This document shows, piece by piece, positions 7,845-18,691 of a DNA stretch of 64,000 nt. The DNA is taken from assembly GCF_000013565.1 (NCBI RefSeq), contig NC_007802.1, forward strand, positions 496,001 to 560,000. The letters are read 5' to 3'. Both the position numbers and the translations under genes were made by a program. Every line of letters starts with the position of its first letter. The first letter of the stretch is position 1. The DNA is from Jannaschia sp. CCS1. Lineage in GTDB: Bacteria; Pseudomonadota; Alphaproteobacteria; Rhodobacterales; Rhodobacteraceae. The notes beneath the pieces were generated by a model, which saw nothing but the letters and a program-made list of their open reading frames with translations, did not search any database and was not told where the DNA came from.

Positions 7845-7986
7845 GGGGGCGGTCACTCCTGTCCGCAATTAGGTAGTCGCAAGGGGAGCGCGCGTAAAGT
7901 GGTGCATGAGCGCAGGGGGCTTTGTGCGTTGTGGCCTTGGAGGCGGCGTGATTGGGTGCCGTAAATGGACAAATGGAGACGCCCTG

Positions 7987-8523
7987 ATGCTGATGCCCCG
8001 CCAAACTGTGCCCGCCCTGAACGTTCCGCTACTGGGCGGTGAAACCTTCGATCTGGCGTCCGAGGATAGCCCGCGTGGCACGGTTGTGTGCTTCTATCGG
8101 GGGCTGCATTGCCCACTCTGCGCGACGTATTTGACGGAGTTTGAGAAGCTGGCCGGGGAGTTTGCTGAACGCGGTGTGGGCAGTGTGGCAATCTCATCGG
8201 ACGGAGAAGAGCGGGCGCAGGGCATGGCCGACAAGATCGGCGCGGATAAATTGCGGTTCGGTTATGACATGTCGCTGGCGAAGGCGCGGGAGTGGGGGCT
8301 CTATATCTCCACCTCTCGCGGCAAAACCTCCATCGGGATCGAGGAGCCTGCCCTGTTTGCGGAGCCCGGCCTGTTCCTGATCAACCCGGACAATACGCTG
8401 TATTACATGTCCGTGCAGACGATGCCCTTTGTCCGTCCCCATTTCCGGGAGCTTCTGGGTGCAGTCGATTTTGCCATTGAGAAGAGCTACCCGGCGCGCG
8501 GCGAATATACGGGCGCGGTTTAG
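7987..8523 (+). CDS. Peroxiredoxin-like (AhpC/TSA, redoxin) protein
   Basis: A 178-residue protein of the thioredoxin-fold AhpC/TSA-redoxin group. The active site is a CxxC, C42-P-L-C45, within YRGLHCPLCATYL, where true thioredoxins have CGPC; a peroxidase or a disulfide reductase activity on peroxides is plausible. The strand GTVVCFYRG, the segment VGSVAISSDGEERA and the late EEPALFAEPGLFLINPD fit the fold. The ATG at 7987 follows a GGAG at 7975-7978. The gene is divergent from ispH and its stop overlaps the TetR stop by 4 bases. It is a cytoplasmic protein without signal peptide. Confidence 0.88.
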   Translation: MLMPRQTVPALNVPLLGGETFDLASEDSPRGTVVCFYRGLHCPLCATYLTEFEKLAGEFAERGVGSVAISSDGEERAQGMADKIGADKLRFGYDMSLAKAREWGLYISTSRGKTSIGIEEPALFAEPGLFLINPDNTLYYMSVQTMPFVRPHFRELLGAVDFAIEKSYPARGEYTGAV

Positions 8524-9095
8524 GTCGCCAGCCGCTTGAGCATGTCCAGGGCTTCTGCGGCACGGGTGGTGCAGAATTCCTGCGTGGGCGGCTCCATGGC
8601 CCCCGTGGCGCGGCGGATCTGAAGATCTCCGATCAGAAGGGTCAGGTAGAGCTGTGTTAACCTGTCCGGCTGTCCCCTGAGGGGGCTGTCGGTCATAAGC
8701 GCCGTGACCATTGGCGCGACGGTTTCGCGGCCACCCCTTGCCAAAGCGCGGCCCAGATCGCCGGACGGGTCCGCCGCGGCCGCCCGGTTGAGTGCCACGG
8801 CGCGAGAGCCCAAAACCATAGCGAGAAGCGTTGGGCCGAGGTGGGCGAGCCGATCCAGCGGGTCGGCGTTGATGTGGGACGACAGGGTATCACGCACGGT
8901 ATCGGTGTTGCGGGCAATCAGCGCCGCCATCAGGCCTTTCTTGTCGCCATACCAATTGTAGAGCGTCTCGTTGGAGGCCTTCGCGGCCCGCGCGATGCCC
9001 TGCATCGAGGTGCCGGCATACCCCTTCTCCCCCAGCATCTTATAGGCCGCGTCTTCAATCTGGCGGCGCCGGGCCTCTTTGGACTTATCTTCCAT
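8520..9095 (-). CDS. TetR family transcriptional regulator
   Basis: A 191-residue TetR-type repressor. The N-terminal DNA-binding domain (about residues 8-55) contains the helix-turn-helix MLGEKGYAGTSMQGIARAAKASNETLYNWYGDKKGL; the C-terminal helical domain (about 70-190) would bind a small effector and form the dimer. The ATG at 9095 has AGAGG just upstream; an upstream in-frame ATG at 9143 would run through the operators. It is divergent from a DUF1772 membrane gene, and two 18-base palindromes lie between them. A near-identical palindrome in front of the LysE gene 3.3 kb away suggests a small regulon: itself, DUF1772 and LysE. Effector unknown. Confidence 0.93.
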   Translation of the reverse strand: MEDKSKEARRRQIEDAAYKMLGEKGYAGTSMQGIARAAKASNETLYNWYGDKKGLMAALIARNTDTVRDTLSSHINADPLDRLAHLGPTLLAMVLGSRAVALNRAAAADPSGDLGRALARGGRETVAPMVTALMTDSPLRGQPDRLTQLYLTLLIGDLQIRRATGAMEPPTQEFCTTRAAEALDMLKRLAT

Positions 9096-9117
9096 GGCAT
9101 CCTCTCTTGACGCATGA

Positions 9118-9135
9118 CCGTAATTAGTATTACGG
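9118..9135. promoter_or_regulatory. Putative TetR operator 1
   Basis: Palindrome CCGTAATTAGTATTACGG with 7-base arms CCGTAAT/ATTACGG and a 4-base centre, 22 bases upstream of the TetR start. Paired with operator 2 at a centre-to-centre distance of 30 bases, about three helical turns. A site for autoregulation by the adjacent TetR. Confidence 0.78.
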
Positions 9136-9147
9136 ATAAGCACAATG

Positions 9148-9165
9148 CCGTAATCAAGATTACGG
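9148..9165. promoter_or_regulatory. Putative TetR operator 2
   Basis: Palindrome CCGTAATCAAGATTACGG with 8-base arms CCGTAATC/GATTACGG, 33 bases upstream of the DUF1772 start. A further half-site, CGGTAATC, follows at 9169-9176. Together with operator 1 it would let one repressor control both divergent genes. Confidence 0.78.
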
Positions 9166-9198
9166 ATACGGTAATCAGACAGAATGAGGAGAGATGCT

Positions 9199-9714
9199 AT
9201 GCGCGGATTGGGTTTGAGCCTGGGGTTCGCCTCCGTCCTGTTTGCGGGGGCGATTTTCGGGTTTTTCTACGCTTGGGTTTGCTCAACCATGTGGGGGTTG
9301 GATGCAGCGGACCCGCGCATTGCGATTGCTGCGATGCAGGCGATGAACGCCAGTGTCCGCAACGCTGTCTTCTTTCCGACGTTCTTCCTGACACCCGTGA
9401 TCATGATTGCCGCCGCCGCCGTGATCCGAGGTCGCGCGGGGGGCTTTTTTGCGGTGGGAGGGGTCGTCTACCTGCTTGGCGGATTGATCCTGACCATGGC
9501 GGTCAACGTTCCGATGAACGAGGCGCTGGCCGTGGTCCAGGTGCCCGATGACATCGACTCGGCCCGCACGATCTGGGAGGCGTATTCCCCCCGCTGGCAG
9601 GTGTATAACGTCGCCCGGACGCTGGCATCCGGGGTCGCGATGATGCTTGCCGCCGCTGGCCTATGGACGCTCGGCCAAGCGACTCGCGCCGGGGACCATC
9701 CGTCAGGTCTTTAG
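9199..9714 (+). CDS. DUF1772 / anthrone-oxygenase-like membrane protein
   Basis: A 171-residue membrane protein of the DUF1772 (anthrone oxygenase-like) family, with four hydrophobic helices: about residues 5-27, 53-73, 80-103 and 143-162. The loop NVPMNEAL after helix three and the RTIWEAYSPRWQVYNVARTLAS segment before helix four carry the conserved N, W and R positions of the family. The ATG at 9199 follows a GAGGAG (9185-9190), preferable to an ATG at 9184. It is divergent from the TetR gene and almost certainly controlled by the two palindromes between them. Its stop overlaps that of the NYN gene. Biochemical role unproven. Confidence 0.85.
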   Translation: MRGLGLSLGFASVLFAGAIFGFFYAWVCSTMWGLDAADPRIAIAAMQAMNASVRNAVFFPTFFLTPVIMIAAAAVIRGRAGGFFAVGGVVYLLGGLILTMAVNVPMNEALAVVQVPDDIDSARTIWEAYSPRWQVYNVARTLASGVAMMLAAAGLWTLGQATRAGDHPSGL

Positions 9715-10286
9715 TCGGCAACCACTTCGATCTGGGCCGACGGCTCGGGCCGGGGTTCCCGTGGGGGACGGCCAATGGCCTCTTTGAGGTCCAGAAGTTC
9801 GATAAAATTATCGCATTGGCGGCGCAGGTCGTCGGCGATCATCGGCGGTTGGCTGCGGATCGTGGAGACGACGGATACCCGGCATCCCTTGCGTTGCAGC
9901 GATTCGACCAGCGGACGGAAGTCACCATCGCCGGAGAAGATCACGATGTGGTCGACATGGGGCGCGGTTTCCATCGCGTCGACGGCCAGTTCGATATCCA
10001 TGTTCCCCTTCACCTTGCGGCGACCCTGGCTGTCCACGAATTCCTTGGCGGGTTTCGTGACCATGTTGAAGCCGTTGTAATGCAGCCAATCGACCAGCGG
10101 CCGGATCGGGGAATAGTCATCATTTTCCAAAAGCGCGGTATAATAGTTCGCCCGCAGTAATTTGCCGCGCTGCATGAATTCTGACCGCAAAAGTTTGTAA
10201 TCGATGTCAAACCCCAGCGCCTTTGCCGCCGCATAGAGGTTGGAGCCGTCGATAAACAGCGCAAGACGTTCGTCTCGGTAAAACAT
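9711..10286 (-). CDS. NYN domain (LabA/DUF88) protein
   Basis: A 191-residue NYN-domain protein of the LabA/DUF88 group, related to PIN nucleases and probably acting on RNA. The conserved acidic residues are visible: D13 (LFIDGSNLY), the pair in NMDIELAVDAM near residue 95-103, and the SGDGDFRPLVESL loop near 118-130. The last 25 residues are Pro/Arg/Glu-rich and likely disordered. It is transcribed away from folK, separated by a 126-base divergent promoter region, and its stop is shared with that of the convergent DUF1772 gene. Family firm; substrate unknown. Confidence 0.92.
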   Translation of the reverse strand: MFYRDERLALFIDGSNLYAAAKALGFDIDYKLLRSEFMQRGKLLRANYYTALLENDDYSPIRPLVDWLHYNGFNMVTKPAKEFVDSQGRRKVKGNMDIELAVDAMETAPHVDHIVIFSGDGDFRPLVESLQRKGCRVSVVSTIRSQPPMIADDLRRQCDNFIELLDLKEAIGRPPREPRPEPSAQIEVVAD

Positions 10287-10412
10287 GTTGTATCCAATGC
10301 CCGTGAGTGAGTGTATTGCACCGTTGGCCTAAAAATTCCGGTCCCATCCGGCGGCCTCCAGTGCGAGCTGGCAAGTTTGTATGTAACGCTGATGTGACAG
10401 GTTCAAGCCAAG

Positions 10413-11000
10413 ATGTATACAAATGACGCGAGGGCAGGCCTAATTGCGCTGGGTGCAAACCTGCCTTCCGGCGGATTGCCGCCGGAAATCAGCGTACCGA
10501 AGGCAATGGCCCGGTTGGTGGAGCGAGTGGGCGGCCCCCACAGTCAAAGCCGCTTGTTTCACACGCCTGCCTTCCCGCCGGGGTCGGGGCCGCAATTCGT
10601 CAATGCGGCTGTAAAGATCGAGTGGCGCGGCCATGCCGGGGAACTTCTGGCCCTGCTCCACGAGATTGAAGAGGAATTTGGTCGGACCCGCGCCCATCGT
10701 TGGGAGGCGCGGGTGATGGATCTGGATCTGATCGGCCTGGGCGATGCGATCCTGCCGGATGCGGCCACGCGGGCCAATTGGGCGAATCTGCCGCCGGAGC
10801 GGGCGGCGCAGGTGGTGCCCGATCAGCTGATTCTCCCCCATCCGCGTTTGGCAGAGCGGGGATTCGTGCTGGTGCCCCTGGCCGATATCGCGCCCGAATG
10901 GGTGGATCCGGCCACCGGCCTGACCGTGGCCGAGATGCTGGCGGCGCGTCCCCATGCCGAGCTGGCGGGGATCCATCCGGTGCCTGTCGCAGCGGAATAA
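10413..11000 (+). CDS. folK: HPPK, folate synthesis pyrophosphokinase
   Basis: 2-amino-4-hydroxy-6-hydroxymethyldihydropteridine diphosphokinase, 195 residues, which transfers pyrophosphate from ATP to the pterin in folate synthesis. Motifs seen: IALGANLP near residue 10, the VNAAVKIEW strand with the pterin-binding region, FGRTRAHRWEARVMDLDLIGLGD with the paired Asp that bind Mg2+, and LPHPRLAERGFVLVPLADIAP. The protein is slightly longer than E. coli FolK because of an insertion between the DLDLIG motif and the LPHPRL motif. It precedes rpoZ by 104 bases, the order usual in this family of bacteria. Confidence 0.95.
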   Translation: MYTNDARAGLIALGANLPSGGLPPEISVPKAMARLVERVGGPHSQSRLFHTPAFPPGSGPQFVNAAVKIEWRGHAGELLALLHEIEEEFGRTRAHRWEARVMDLDLIGLGDAILPDAATRANWANLPPERAAQVVPDQLILPHPRLAERGFVLVPLADIAPEWVDPATGLTVAEMLAARPHAELAGIHPVPVAAE

Positions 11001-11104
11001 GGCCTGAAACTGCTGCAATGGCCGCGAATCCCATTGTCAATACGCCCATCGGCGCATATGTAGCGCCTTTAACCCCTTAAGGTTTCTAGAGTCTGGAGTG
11101 CCCC

Positions 11105-11458
11105 ATGGCCCGCGTCACGGTTGAAGATTGCGTTGATAAGGTCCCGAACCGGTTTGAGTTGGTGATGCTTGCGTCCCACCGCGCCCGTGAGATTGCCGCA
11201 GGCGATCCGCTGACGATCGACCGCGACAATGACAAGAACCCCGTCGTCTCTTTGCGTGAAATCGCCGATGAGACCCAGTCGGCAGACGATCTGCGCGAAC
11301 GCCTGATCGAAAGCCACCAGACGCAGATCGAAGTCGACGAGCCCGAGGAAGACGCCATGGCGCTTCTGCAAGGCGTGGAGCAGGATCGCCCTGCCCAGGA
11401 CGACATGAGCGAAGAGCAGATGCTGCGCGCGCTGATGGAAGCGCAGGGTCAGAAGTAA
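11105..11458 (+). CDS. rpoZ: RNA polymerase omega subunit
   Basis: Omega subunit of RNA polymerase, 117 residues, which wraps the C-terminal tail of beta-prime and supports assembly. The conserved N-terminal part [23 protein letters not shown] and [10 protein letters not shown] are plain; the C-terminal third is acidic and variable, as in other alphaproteobacteria. It is followed after 3 bases by the (p)ppGpp synthetase gene, a pairing seen widely (rpoZ-spoT) and functionally apt because omega contributes to the ppGpp-binding site of RNA polymerase. Firm assignment. Confidence 0.97.
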   Translation: MARVTVEDCVDKVPNRFELVMLASHRAREIAAGDPLTIDRDNDKNPVVSLREIADETQSADDLRERLIESHQTQIEVDEPEEDAMALLQGVEQDRPAQDDMSEEQMLRALMEAQGQK

Positions 11459-11461
11459 AGC

Positions 11462-13630
<2,169 letters not shown>

Positions 13631-13720
13631 GAGGTCCATATCTACGCAAGAGCGCCGGGATGGGACGACTGGCGCGAAGGGGCTGGCCCGCGACGGGCAG
13701 TCAGAGGAGGCTCAACGCGC

Positions 13721-14353
13721 GTGTTCAGACGCCGGGATTACAGACCGTGGTATCGCATCATTCTTGAGGTTCTCTGGCCTCGGGGGGGATGGCTGCGTGC
13801 GGCCCAATACGTCCAGCACCGGATGCGCCGCCTGCCTGGAACGCCGGAGCAGATCGCGCGCGGGGTCTTTGCCGGGGCCGTGACGGTCTTCACCCCCTAC
13901 TTCGGCCTGCACTTCGTGATCGCGGCCCTGTTGGCGCGGGCGATGCGCGGGTCGATCTTCGCCGCCCTGTTGGCGACGTTCATCGGCAACCCGTTGACCT
14001 ATGTGCCGATCGCGGCGCTGTCTTTGAACCTTGGCCACTTCATGCTGGGGTCCCGCCCGACCGTGGGCGTCAACGACAGCCTGTTCCGGCGATTTGGCGG
14101 GGCGTCCCGCGATTTGTGGCACAACATCAAGGCGCTGTTCACGCCCGAGCAGGCCCATTGGGGAGAGCTGCAGATCTTCTGGGACACGGTCATGTGGCCC
14201 TGGACGGTTGGCGGCATTCTGCCCGGCCTTCTGTGCGGTACGATCTGCTATTTTCTGACCGTGCCCGTGGTGCGGGCCTACCAGAAAAGCCGTGCAGCCC
14301 GATTGCGGAAGAAGATGGACAAGCTGCGCAAGCAAGCGGAAGCGGCGGAGTGA
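13721..14353 (+). CDS. DUF2062 membrane protein
   Basis: A 210-residue DUF2062 protein. After a basic N-terminus ([23 protein letters not shown]) come hydrophobic helices with the family motif [18 protein letters not shown] and the GNPLTY turn (about residues 45-95), a soluble middle part, and a last helix near 165-185 followed by a very basic tail ([16 protein letters not shown]). It starts at a GTG with an AGAGGAGG ribosome site 9 bases upstream. It sits between rsh and pdxJ, its usual place in Rhodobacteraceae. Function unknown. Confidence 0.9.
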   Translation: MFRRRDYRPWYRIILEVLWPRGGWLRAAQYVQHRMRRLPGTPEQIARGVFAGAVTVFTPYFGLHFVIAALLARAMRGSIFAALLATFIGNPLTYVPIAALSLNLGHFMLGSRPTVGVNDSLFRRFGGASRDLWHNIKALFTPEQAHWGELQIFWDTVMWPWTVGGILPGLLCGTICYFLTVPVVRAYQKSRAARLRKKMDKLRKQAEAAE

Positions 14354-14382
14354 ACCCGCCCGACGGTGAAAGGATGAGCGCC

Positions 14383-15120
14383 ATGGAGAAGCTGAGACTG
14401 GGTGTGAACATCGACCACGTCGCAACCCTGCGCAATGCGCGAGGCGGGGCACTGCCCGATCCGGTGCGCGCGGCCGTTCTGGCAGAACAGGCCGGGGCCG
14501 ACGGGATCACGGCGCATCTGCGGGAAGACCGACGCCATATCCGGGACGCCGACATTGCCGCGATCATGGAGGCGATCACCATCCCGCTGAATTTCGAAAT
14601 GGCCGCGACCGACGAGATGCAGGAGATCGCGTTGGGCCACCTGCCCCACGCCGCCTGCATCGTGCCCGAACGGCGGGAGGAGCGGACGACAGAGGGCGGG
14701 TTGGAAGTGGCGGGTGACGACAATCGCCTCGCGCAATACATCGCGCCGTTGAAGGATGCGGGCATACGTGTGTCGCTGTTCATCGCGGCGGAGCGGTCGC
14801 AGATTGAAGCCGCTGCGCGCATCGGTGCCCCGGTCATCGAACTGCACACCGGCGCCTATTGTGACTATGACGCCGAGGGTGATGTTGCAGCGCGGGATGC
14901 GGAGCTGGCGCGGTTGATCGCGGGTGCGAAGCTGGGGGTTGAGTTGGGGTTGGAGGTTCATATGGGCCACGGCCTGAACTACGACACGGTCGCCCCCATC
15001 GCAGCGCTTCCCGAAGTGGCCGAGCTGAACATTGGCCACTTTCTGATTGGCGAATCGATCTTTGTCGGGCTTGAGGCTGCCATGACCGAGATGCGTGCCC
15101 GTATGGATGCGGCGCGGTGA
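14383..15120 (+). CDS. pdxJ: Pyridoxine 5'-phosphate synthase
   Basis: PdxJ, 245 residues from the chosen start, which condenses 1-deoxyxylulose 5-phosphate with 3-amino-2-oxopropyl phosphate in the last ring-forming step of vitamin B6 synthesis. Motifs: [17 protein letters not shown] at the N-terminus, [14 protein letters not shown] with phosphate-binding residues, and near the C-terminus MGHGLNYD and [13 protein letters not shown]. The ATG at 14383 lies 8 bases after AAGGA; an ATG at 14374, three codons earlier, is also possible. The following gene starts in a TGATG overlap with the pdxJ stop. Confidence 0.96.
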   Translation: MEKLRLGVNIDHVATLRNARGGALPDPVRAAVLAEQAGADGITAHLREDRRHIRDADIAAIMEAITIPLNFEMAATDEMQEIALGHLPHAACIVPERREERTTEGGLEVAGDDNRLAQYIAPLKDAGIRVSLFIAAERSQIEAAARIGAPVIELHTGAYCDYDAEGDVAARDAELARLIAGAKLGVELGLEVHMGHGLNYDTVAPIAALPEVAELNIGHFLIGESIFVGLEAAMTEMRARMDAAR

Positions 15121-15557
15121 TGGCCGTTAACCTCAAACGCTATGGGTTGGTGTATCTTGGTACGATCGTCGGGCTTGTGGGGCTGTCGAACGCGATGGTG
15201 TACTTTCTTGACATGTCATTGCCGACCGGCATTTCAACGATCCTGCCGGCATGGCTTGCGGCCATGACGGAGGGGCAGAAAGCGTCCGACGCGAAGGCCC
15301 CGCAATACACTGGTCCGCAGGCCTGGGCACAGGCGCGGCGCATGACCGTTGTGGTTGTCGTAATCAACTGCATCTTTGGCGCAATCATATTTATCTACTC
15401 TGACGTTGCCACACTTCTTGCACAGGCACCGGTTCTGATCACCGCTTTGCTTCTGATCGGGTTTGCTGTCACGTTCCTGGTCAACCGGTTTGCGTTGACC
15501 TGGGGCTACAAGGTTCAACACAGAGCAATCGTGCGGAAGGAGTCTCGGGTCGGATGA
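15120..15557 (+). CDS. ABZJ_00895-like small membrane protein
   Basis: A 145-residue inner-membrane protein resembling the ABZJ_00895 family. It shows four hydrophobic helices (about residues 8-30, 38-50 weak, 74-95 and 102-126) with the family-like stretch LPTGISTILPAWLAAMTEGQ between the first two. The start ATG overlaps the pdxJ stop (TGATG), and its own stop overlaps the next ATG (ATGA), so it is translated as part of the pdxJ-acpS operon. Function unknown; the family name is my recognition from pattern only. Confidence 0.75.
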   Translation: MAVNLKRYGLVYLGTIVGLVGLSNAMVYFLDMSLPTGISTILPAWLAAMTEGQKASDAKAPQYTGPQAWAQARRMTVVVVVINCIFGAIIFIYSDVATLLAQAPVLITALLLIGFAVTFLVNRFALTWGYKVQHRAIVRKESRVG

Positions 15558-16012
15558 CAGTCTCTTGGGTAGGACAGCAGGCGTTTGGCATGGCACTGGG
15601 CGCGACGCTTCTTTGCGCAAACCCCGTATCGGCCTTCGTGACCGCACCTTGTGGGCCGGAATTCAGCCCCCTGACGATCACCGAGCCGTGGGAGGAATCC
15701 TCCCGCACCTTTGCCGAGGGCGCGATCCGCATTTTTGAGATCTTCATTGATCCCAACGTCGCCTCGGGCGCGGCCCTGGGTATTCTGCACCCCAATGCCC
15801 CCGGCTCGGACAGTTACCGCACCTGCACGGCGATCTATGCAGGCGACCAGTTTCGGTATTTTGCTCAGGCCTTCGTGGCCGATGCGACGGCTGTCTATGA
15901 TGCCTCGGTTGGGTTGATCATCACGGTGCCGGTGGCCTTCGCGGATGGGAACGGCCCGGTGATGCTGCGGTTCGCGGTCAACCAGGCGACCGGTGTGGTG
16001 CGCCTCCTGTGA
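15554..16012 (+). CDS. Hypothetical exported protein
   Basis: A 152-residue protein with a likely signal peptide (hydrophobic stretch to about residue 27, FGMALGATLLCANPVSAFVTA). The mature part has two cysteines (CGPEF and RTCTAIY) that could form a disulfide in the periplasm and a mostly beta-rich pattern. I recognise no family. It is joined to its neighbours by a 4-base overlap on each side (ATGA with the upstream gene, GTGA with the downstream LysE gene), so it is co-translated with the pdxJ-acpS block. Confidence 0.75.
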   Translation: MTVSWVGQQAFGMALGATLLCANPVSAFVTAPCGPEFSPLTITEPWEESSRTFAEGAIRIFEIFIDPNVASGAALGILHPNAPGSDSYRTCTAIYAGDQFRYFAQAFVADATAVYDASVGLIITVPVAFADGNGPVMLRFAVNQATGVVRLL

Positions 16013-16614
16013 TTTCGATGTCTGCTCTCGCTGCCTTGGGCACTTTTCTGGTGGCGGCGGGCTCTCCGGGGCCAGCTACTTTGGCCGTGGCGGGCGCATC
16101 CATGGCCTCGGGCCGCCGCGCCGGTTTGGCACTGGGTGCGGGCCTTGCGGTTGGACTGGCCGTATGGGGCGTCGCCGTGGGGCTTGGCTTCGGCGCATTG
16201 GTGGCCCAAAGCCCGGTGTTTCTGACGATCTTCAAAGTCATCGGCGGCGGCTATTTGCTGTACCTGGCGTGGGTGAGCGCGCGCTCCGCCATGGCAAATC
16301 ACGCACCACCAGAGGCGATGAACAGCGGTCGCGCGTTTCGGCGCGGCTTGTTCCTGAACCTTGGCAATCCGAAAGCAGCCCTGGCCTGGATCGCCGCGCT
16401 GGCGCTTGGATCAGGGGACGGGGCCGTGGGTTGGGGCGTGGTGGCTGCCTGCGCGATCTTGGGCGCCGTGATCTACGGAGCCTACGCGCTGGCCTTCGCG
16501 TTGGGCCCGGTGCGGGGCCTTTACACGCGGGCACGACGGGGGATTGAAGCGGCGACGGCGGGCCTTTTCGCGCTTGCCGGGCTGCGCTTGCTGACATGGC
16601 GGGGCGCACCTTGA
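16009..16614 (+). CDS. LysE family exporter
   Basis: A 201-residue LysE/RhtB exporter with about six hydrophobic helices. The signature [27 protein letters not shown] near residue 12 and [17 protein letters not shown] near residue 115 are typical. It starts at a GTG overlapping the preceding stop (GTGA, 16009-16012). It is a second LysE-type gene in the window, clearly different from that at 5158-5772, and has no matching palindromic operator. It lies inside the pdxJ-acpS operon and overlaps acpS by 19 bases. Substrate unknown, probably an amino acid or derivative. Confidence 0.9.
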   Translation: MISMSALAALGTFLVAAGSPGPATLAVAGASMASGRRAGLALGAGLAVGLAVWGVAVGLGFGALVAQSPVFLTIFKVIGGGYLLYLAWVSARSAMANHAPPEAMNSGRAFRRGLFLNLGNPKAALAWIAALALGSGDGAVGWGVVAACAILGAVIYGAYALAFALGPVRGLYTRARRGIEAATAGLFALAGLRLLTWRGAP

Positions 16615-17063
16615 TTCTCGGCATCGGAACGGATCTCGCGAATATCGAACGGATCGAGGGGACGCTGGAGCGGTTCGGCGACCGCTTCCGCAACCGCGTC
16701 TTCACGGACCGCGAACAAGCCCGGGCGGAGCGGATGCCTGAACCTGCCGCCGTCTATGCCAAGCGATGGGCGGCGAAAGAGGCGTGTTCAAAGGCACTGG
16801 GCACCGGTTTGCGCATGGGGATCGCCTGGAAGGACATGTCGGTGCGCAACCTGCGGACGGGACAGCCGGTGATGGAGGTCACGGGATGGGCGCGGGAGCG
16901 GTTGGACCAGATGACGCCCGACGGCTACGGCGCGGTGATCCATGTGACCCTGACCGACGATCACCCCTGGGCCCAGGCCATGGTGGTGATCGAGGCGCTG
17001 ACGCCCGAGGAGGCAGAGTTACGCCCGGATCTGGGGCCTGCGGCGCGCCGGACAATGAGCTGA
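16596..17063 (+). CDS. acpS: Holo-[acyl-carrier-protein] synthase
   Basis: AcpS, 155 residues, which moves the 4'-phosphopantetheine group of CoA onto acyl carrier protein. Motifs: [14 protein letters not shown] with the Mg2+-binding Asp and [16 protein letters not shown] with the second acidic metal ligand. The ATG at 16596 gives [11 protein letters not shown]; a TTG at 16611 (TTGA overlap with the LysE stop) would give the shorter opening seen in many homologues, so the start is uncertain by five residues. It is followed by lepB, rnc and era, the usual order. Confidence 0.95.
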   Translation: MAGRTLILGIGTDLANIERIEGTLERFGDRFRNRVFTDREQARAERMPEPAAVYAKRWAAKEACSKALGTGLRMGIAWKDMSVRNLRTGQPVMEVTGWARERLDQMTPDGYGAVIHVTLTDDHPWAQAMVVIEALTPEEAELRPDLGPAARRTMS

Positions 17064-17214
17064 CGTGGATCAGCCTGCCAGTTCGCGTCAACGGTGTGTT
17101 TCCGCCAAGAAAATTGCGCAGCGACGCCCGGTTTGGGCCGTTTGCTTGACTTGGCCAATGGGTCGTGGGCAAGAACGCCTCTGAGGCAGTTGGATAACAA
17201 GGAAGGGCAGCCCA

Positions 17215-17994
17215 ATGGCAGATTCTGAGGGCGGCATCATGGAGACGGTCAAGACCGTTGCCTGGGCGCTGGTGATCGCGGGAATATTCCGCACCTTGTT
17301 CTTTCAACCGTTCTGGATTCCATCGGGTTCGATGAAGGATACGTTGCTGATTGGCGATTTCCTGTTCGTCAACAAGATGGCTTACGGCTATTCGCGCCAT
17401 TCCTGCCCGTTTTCCATGTGCCCGTTCGAGGGGCGGATCTTCGGCTCGGACCCTGAGCGGGGCGATGTGGTCGTCTTCCGGCATCCGACGAACGAGACCG
17501 ATTTCATCAAACGTGTGATTGGCCTTCCGGGGGACCGCGTGCAGGTCATCGACGGGGTGCTACACCTGAACGGTGAGCCGGTGCGCCTGACCCCGGAGGA
17601 GCCGTTTGAAGAGATCGCCGAGGCGCAGGGTCCGCAAGGTCATGTTCCGCGCTGCGCCAATGCGCCTGTGGGCGAGGGCGGTGTCTGCTCCAAAGAGCGG
17701 TTCACGGAAGAGCTTCCGGGCGGCGTCACCCATTCGATCCTGAATATCCAAGAGGGCACGCGGGGCGACAACACGCCGGAATTCGTGGTGCCCGAGGGGC
17801 ATTTCTTCGTGATGGGGGACAATCGCGACAATTCCATCGACTCGCGGTTCCCGCAATCCATCGGCGGCGTGGGCTTTGTGCCGGCGGAGAACCTGCTGGG
17901 TCGTGCGGACCGGGTGATTTTCTCGTCCGCGGGCCAGCGAATGATCTACTTCTGGACCTGGCGCTCGGACCGCTTCTTCCGGGCGATCGAGTAG
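17215..17994 (+). CDS. lepB: Signal peptidase I
   Basis: Signal peptidase I, 259 residues, which removes signal peptides of exported proteins at the outer face of the inner membrane. One N-terminal membrane helix (about 10-28) anchors it. The catalytic Ser39 sits in IPSGSMKDTL and the general base Lys99 in DFIKRVIGLPGD; the late motif GDNRDNSIDSR is intact. An AAGGAAG ribosome site precedes the ATG. The segment around C64-C69 and CANAPVGEGGVC adds extra cysteines that may form a periplasmic disulfide. rnc begins 6 bases after its stop. Confidence 0.97.
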   Translation: MADSEGGIMETVKTVAWALVIAGIFRTLFFQPFWIPSGSMKDTLLIGDFLFVNKMAYGYSRHSCPFSMCPFEGRIFGSDPERGDVVVFRHPTNETDFIKRVIGLPGDRVQVIDGVLHLNGEPVRLTPEEPFEEIAEAQGPQGHVPRCANAPVGEGGVCSKERFTEELPGGVTHSILNIQEGTRGDNTPEFVVPEGHFFVMGDNRDNSIDSRFPQSIGGVGFVPAENLLGRADRVIFSSAGQRMIYFWTWRSDRFFRAIE

Positions 17995-18000
17995 CCCGCG

Positions 18001-18684
18001 ATGAAACCCGCGCGGGAGCTGACGGCCTTCATGGACCGCCTGGGGTATGTCTTTGAGGACCCCGCATTGCTCGCGCGCGCGCTGACCCATTCGTCCCTGT
18101 CCTCGCCCACGCGGGGCGATAACCAGCGGCTGGAGTTCCTGGGCGACCGCGTTCTGGGTTTGGTGATGGCCGAGGCCGTCCTGGCCGCTGACACGGACGC
18201 GAAGGAAGGTACGCTTGCGCCGCGCTTCAACGCGCTGGTCCGCAAAGAGGCCTGCGCTGACGTGGCCCGCCAGATTGATCTGGGTGCGGCCATGCGTCTT
18301 GGCAAATCCGAGATGTCCGCAGGGGGCCGCCGCCGCATGGCGCTTTTGGGCGACGCGATGGAAGCGGTGATCGCCGCCGTCTATCTGGATGGGGGCTTTG
18401 CAAGCGCGCGCGATCTGGTCCTACGCCTCTGGTCCGAGCGGGTGCAAAGCGTCGAGGAAGATGCGCGCGACGCCAAAACGGCGCTTCAGGAATGGGCGCA
18501 GGCCCGTGGTATGGCGCCGCCGACATATACCGAAGTTGCCCGATCCGGCCCAGATCATGCGCCCGTTTTTCGAGTCCGCGTGACGCTGTCCTCCGGCGAA
18601 AACGCGGAGGCTCAGGCCAAAGCCAAACGTCAGGCCGAGCAGCAGGCGGCGAAAGACTTACTGGCGCAGCTGGCGGGCGAATGA
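18001..18684 (+). CDS. rnc: Ribonuclease III
   Basis: RNase III, 227 residues, a double-strand-specific endonuclease for rRNA and mRNA processing. The N-terminal nuclease domain carries the signature [18 protein letters not shown] (residues 41-58, with E45 and D49) and the second acidic pair in [18 protein letters not shown]. The C-terminal double-stranded-RNA-binding domain (about 155-225) ends in [19 protein letters not shown]. It lies 6 bases after lepB and precedes era after a convergent DUF2165 gene. Firm. Confidence 0.97.
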   Translation: MKPARELTAFMDRLGYVFEDPALLARALTHSSLSSPTRGDNQRLEFLGDRVLGLVMAEAVLAADTDAKEGTLAPRFNALVRKEACADVARQIDLGAAMRLGKSEMSAGGRRRMALLGDAMEAVIAAVYLDGGFASARDLVLRLWSERVQSVEEDARDAKTALQEWAQARGMAPPTYTEVARSGPDHAPVFRVRVTLSSGENAEAQAKAKRQAEQQAAKDLLAQLAGE

Positions 18685-18691
18685 GGCGGCT

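Noticed and set aside
13789-14373. Plus-strand frame that runs in phase into pdxJ and would make a 443-residue fusion
   Set aside because: The upstream part overlaps DUF2062 in another frame and has no family likeness; PdxJ is full length from the ATG at 14374 or 14383.
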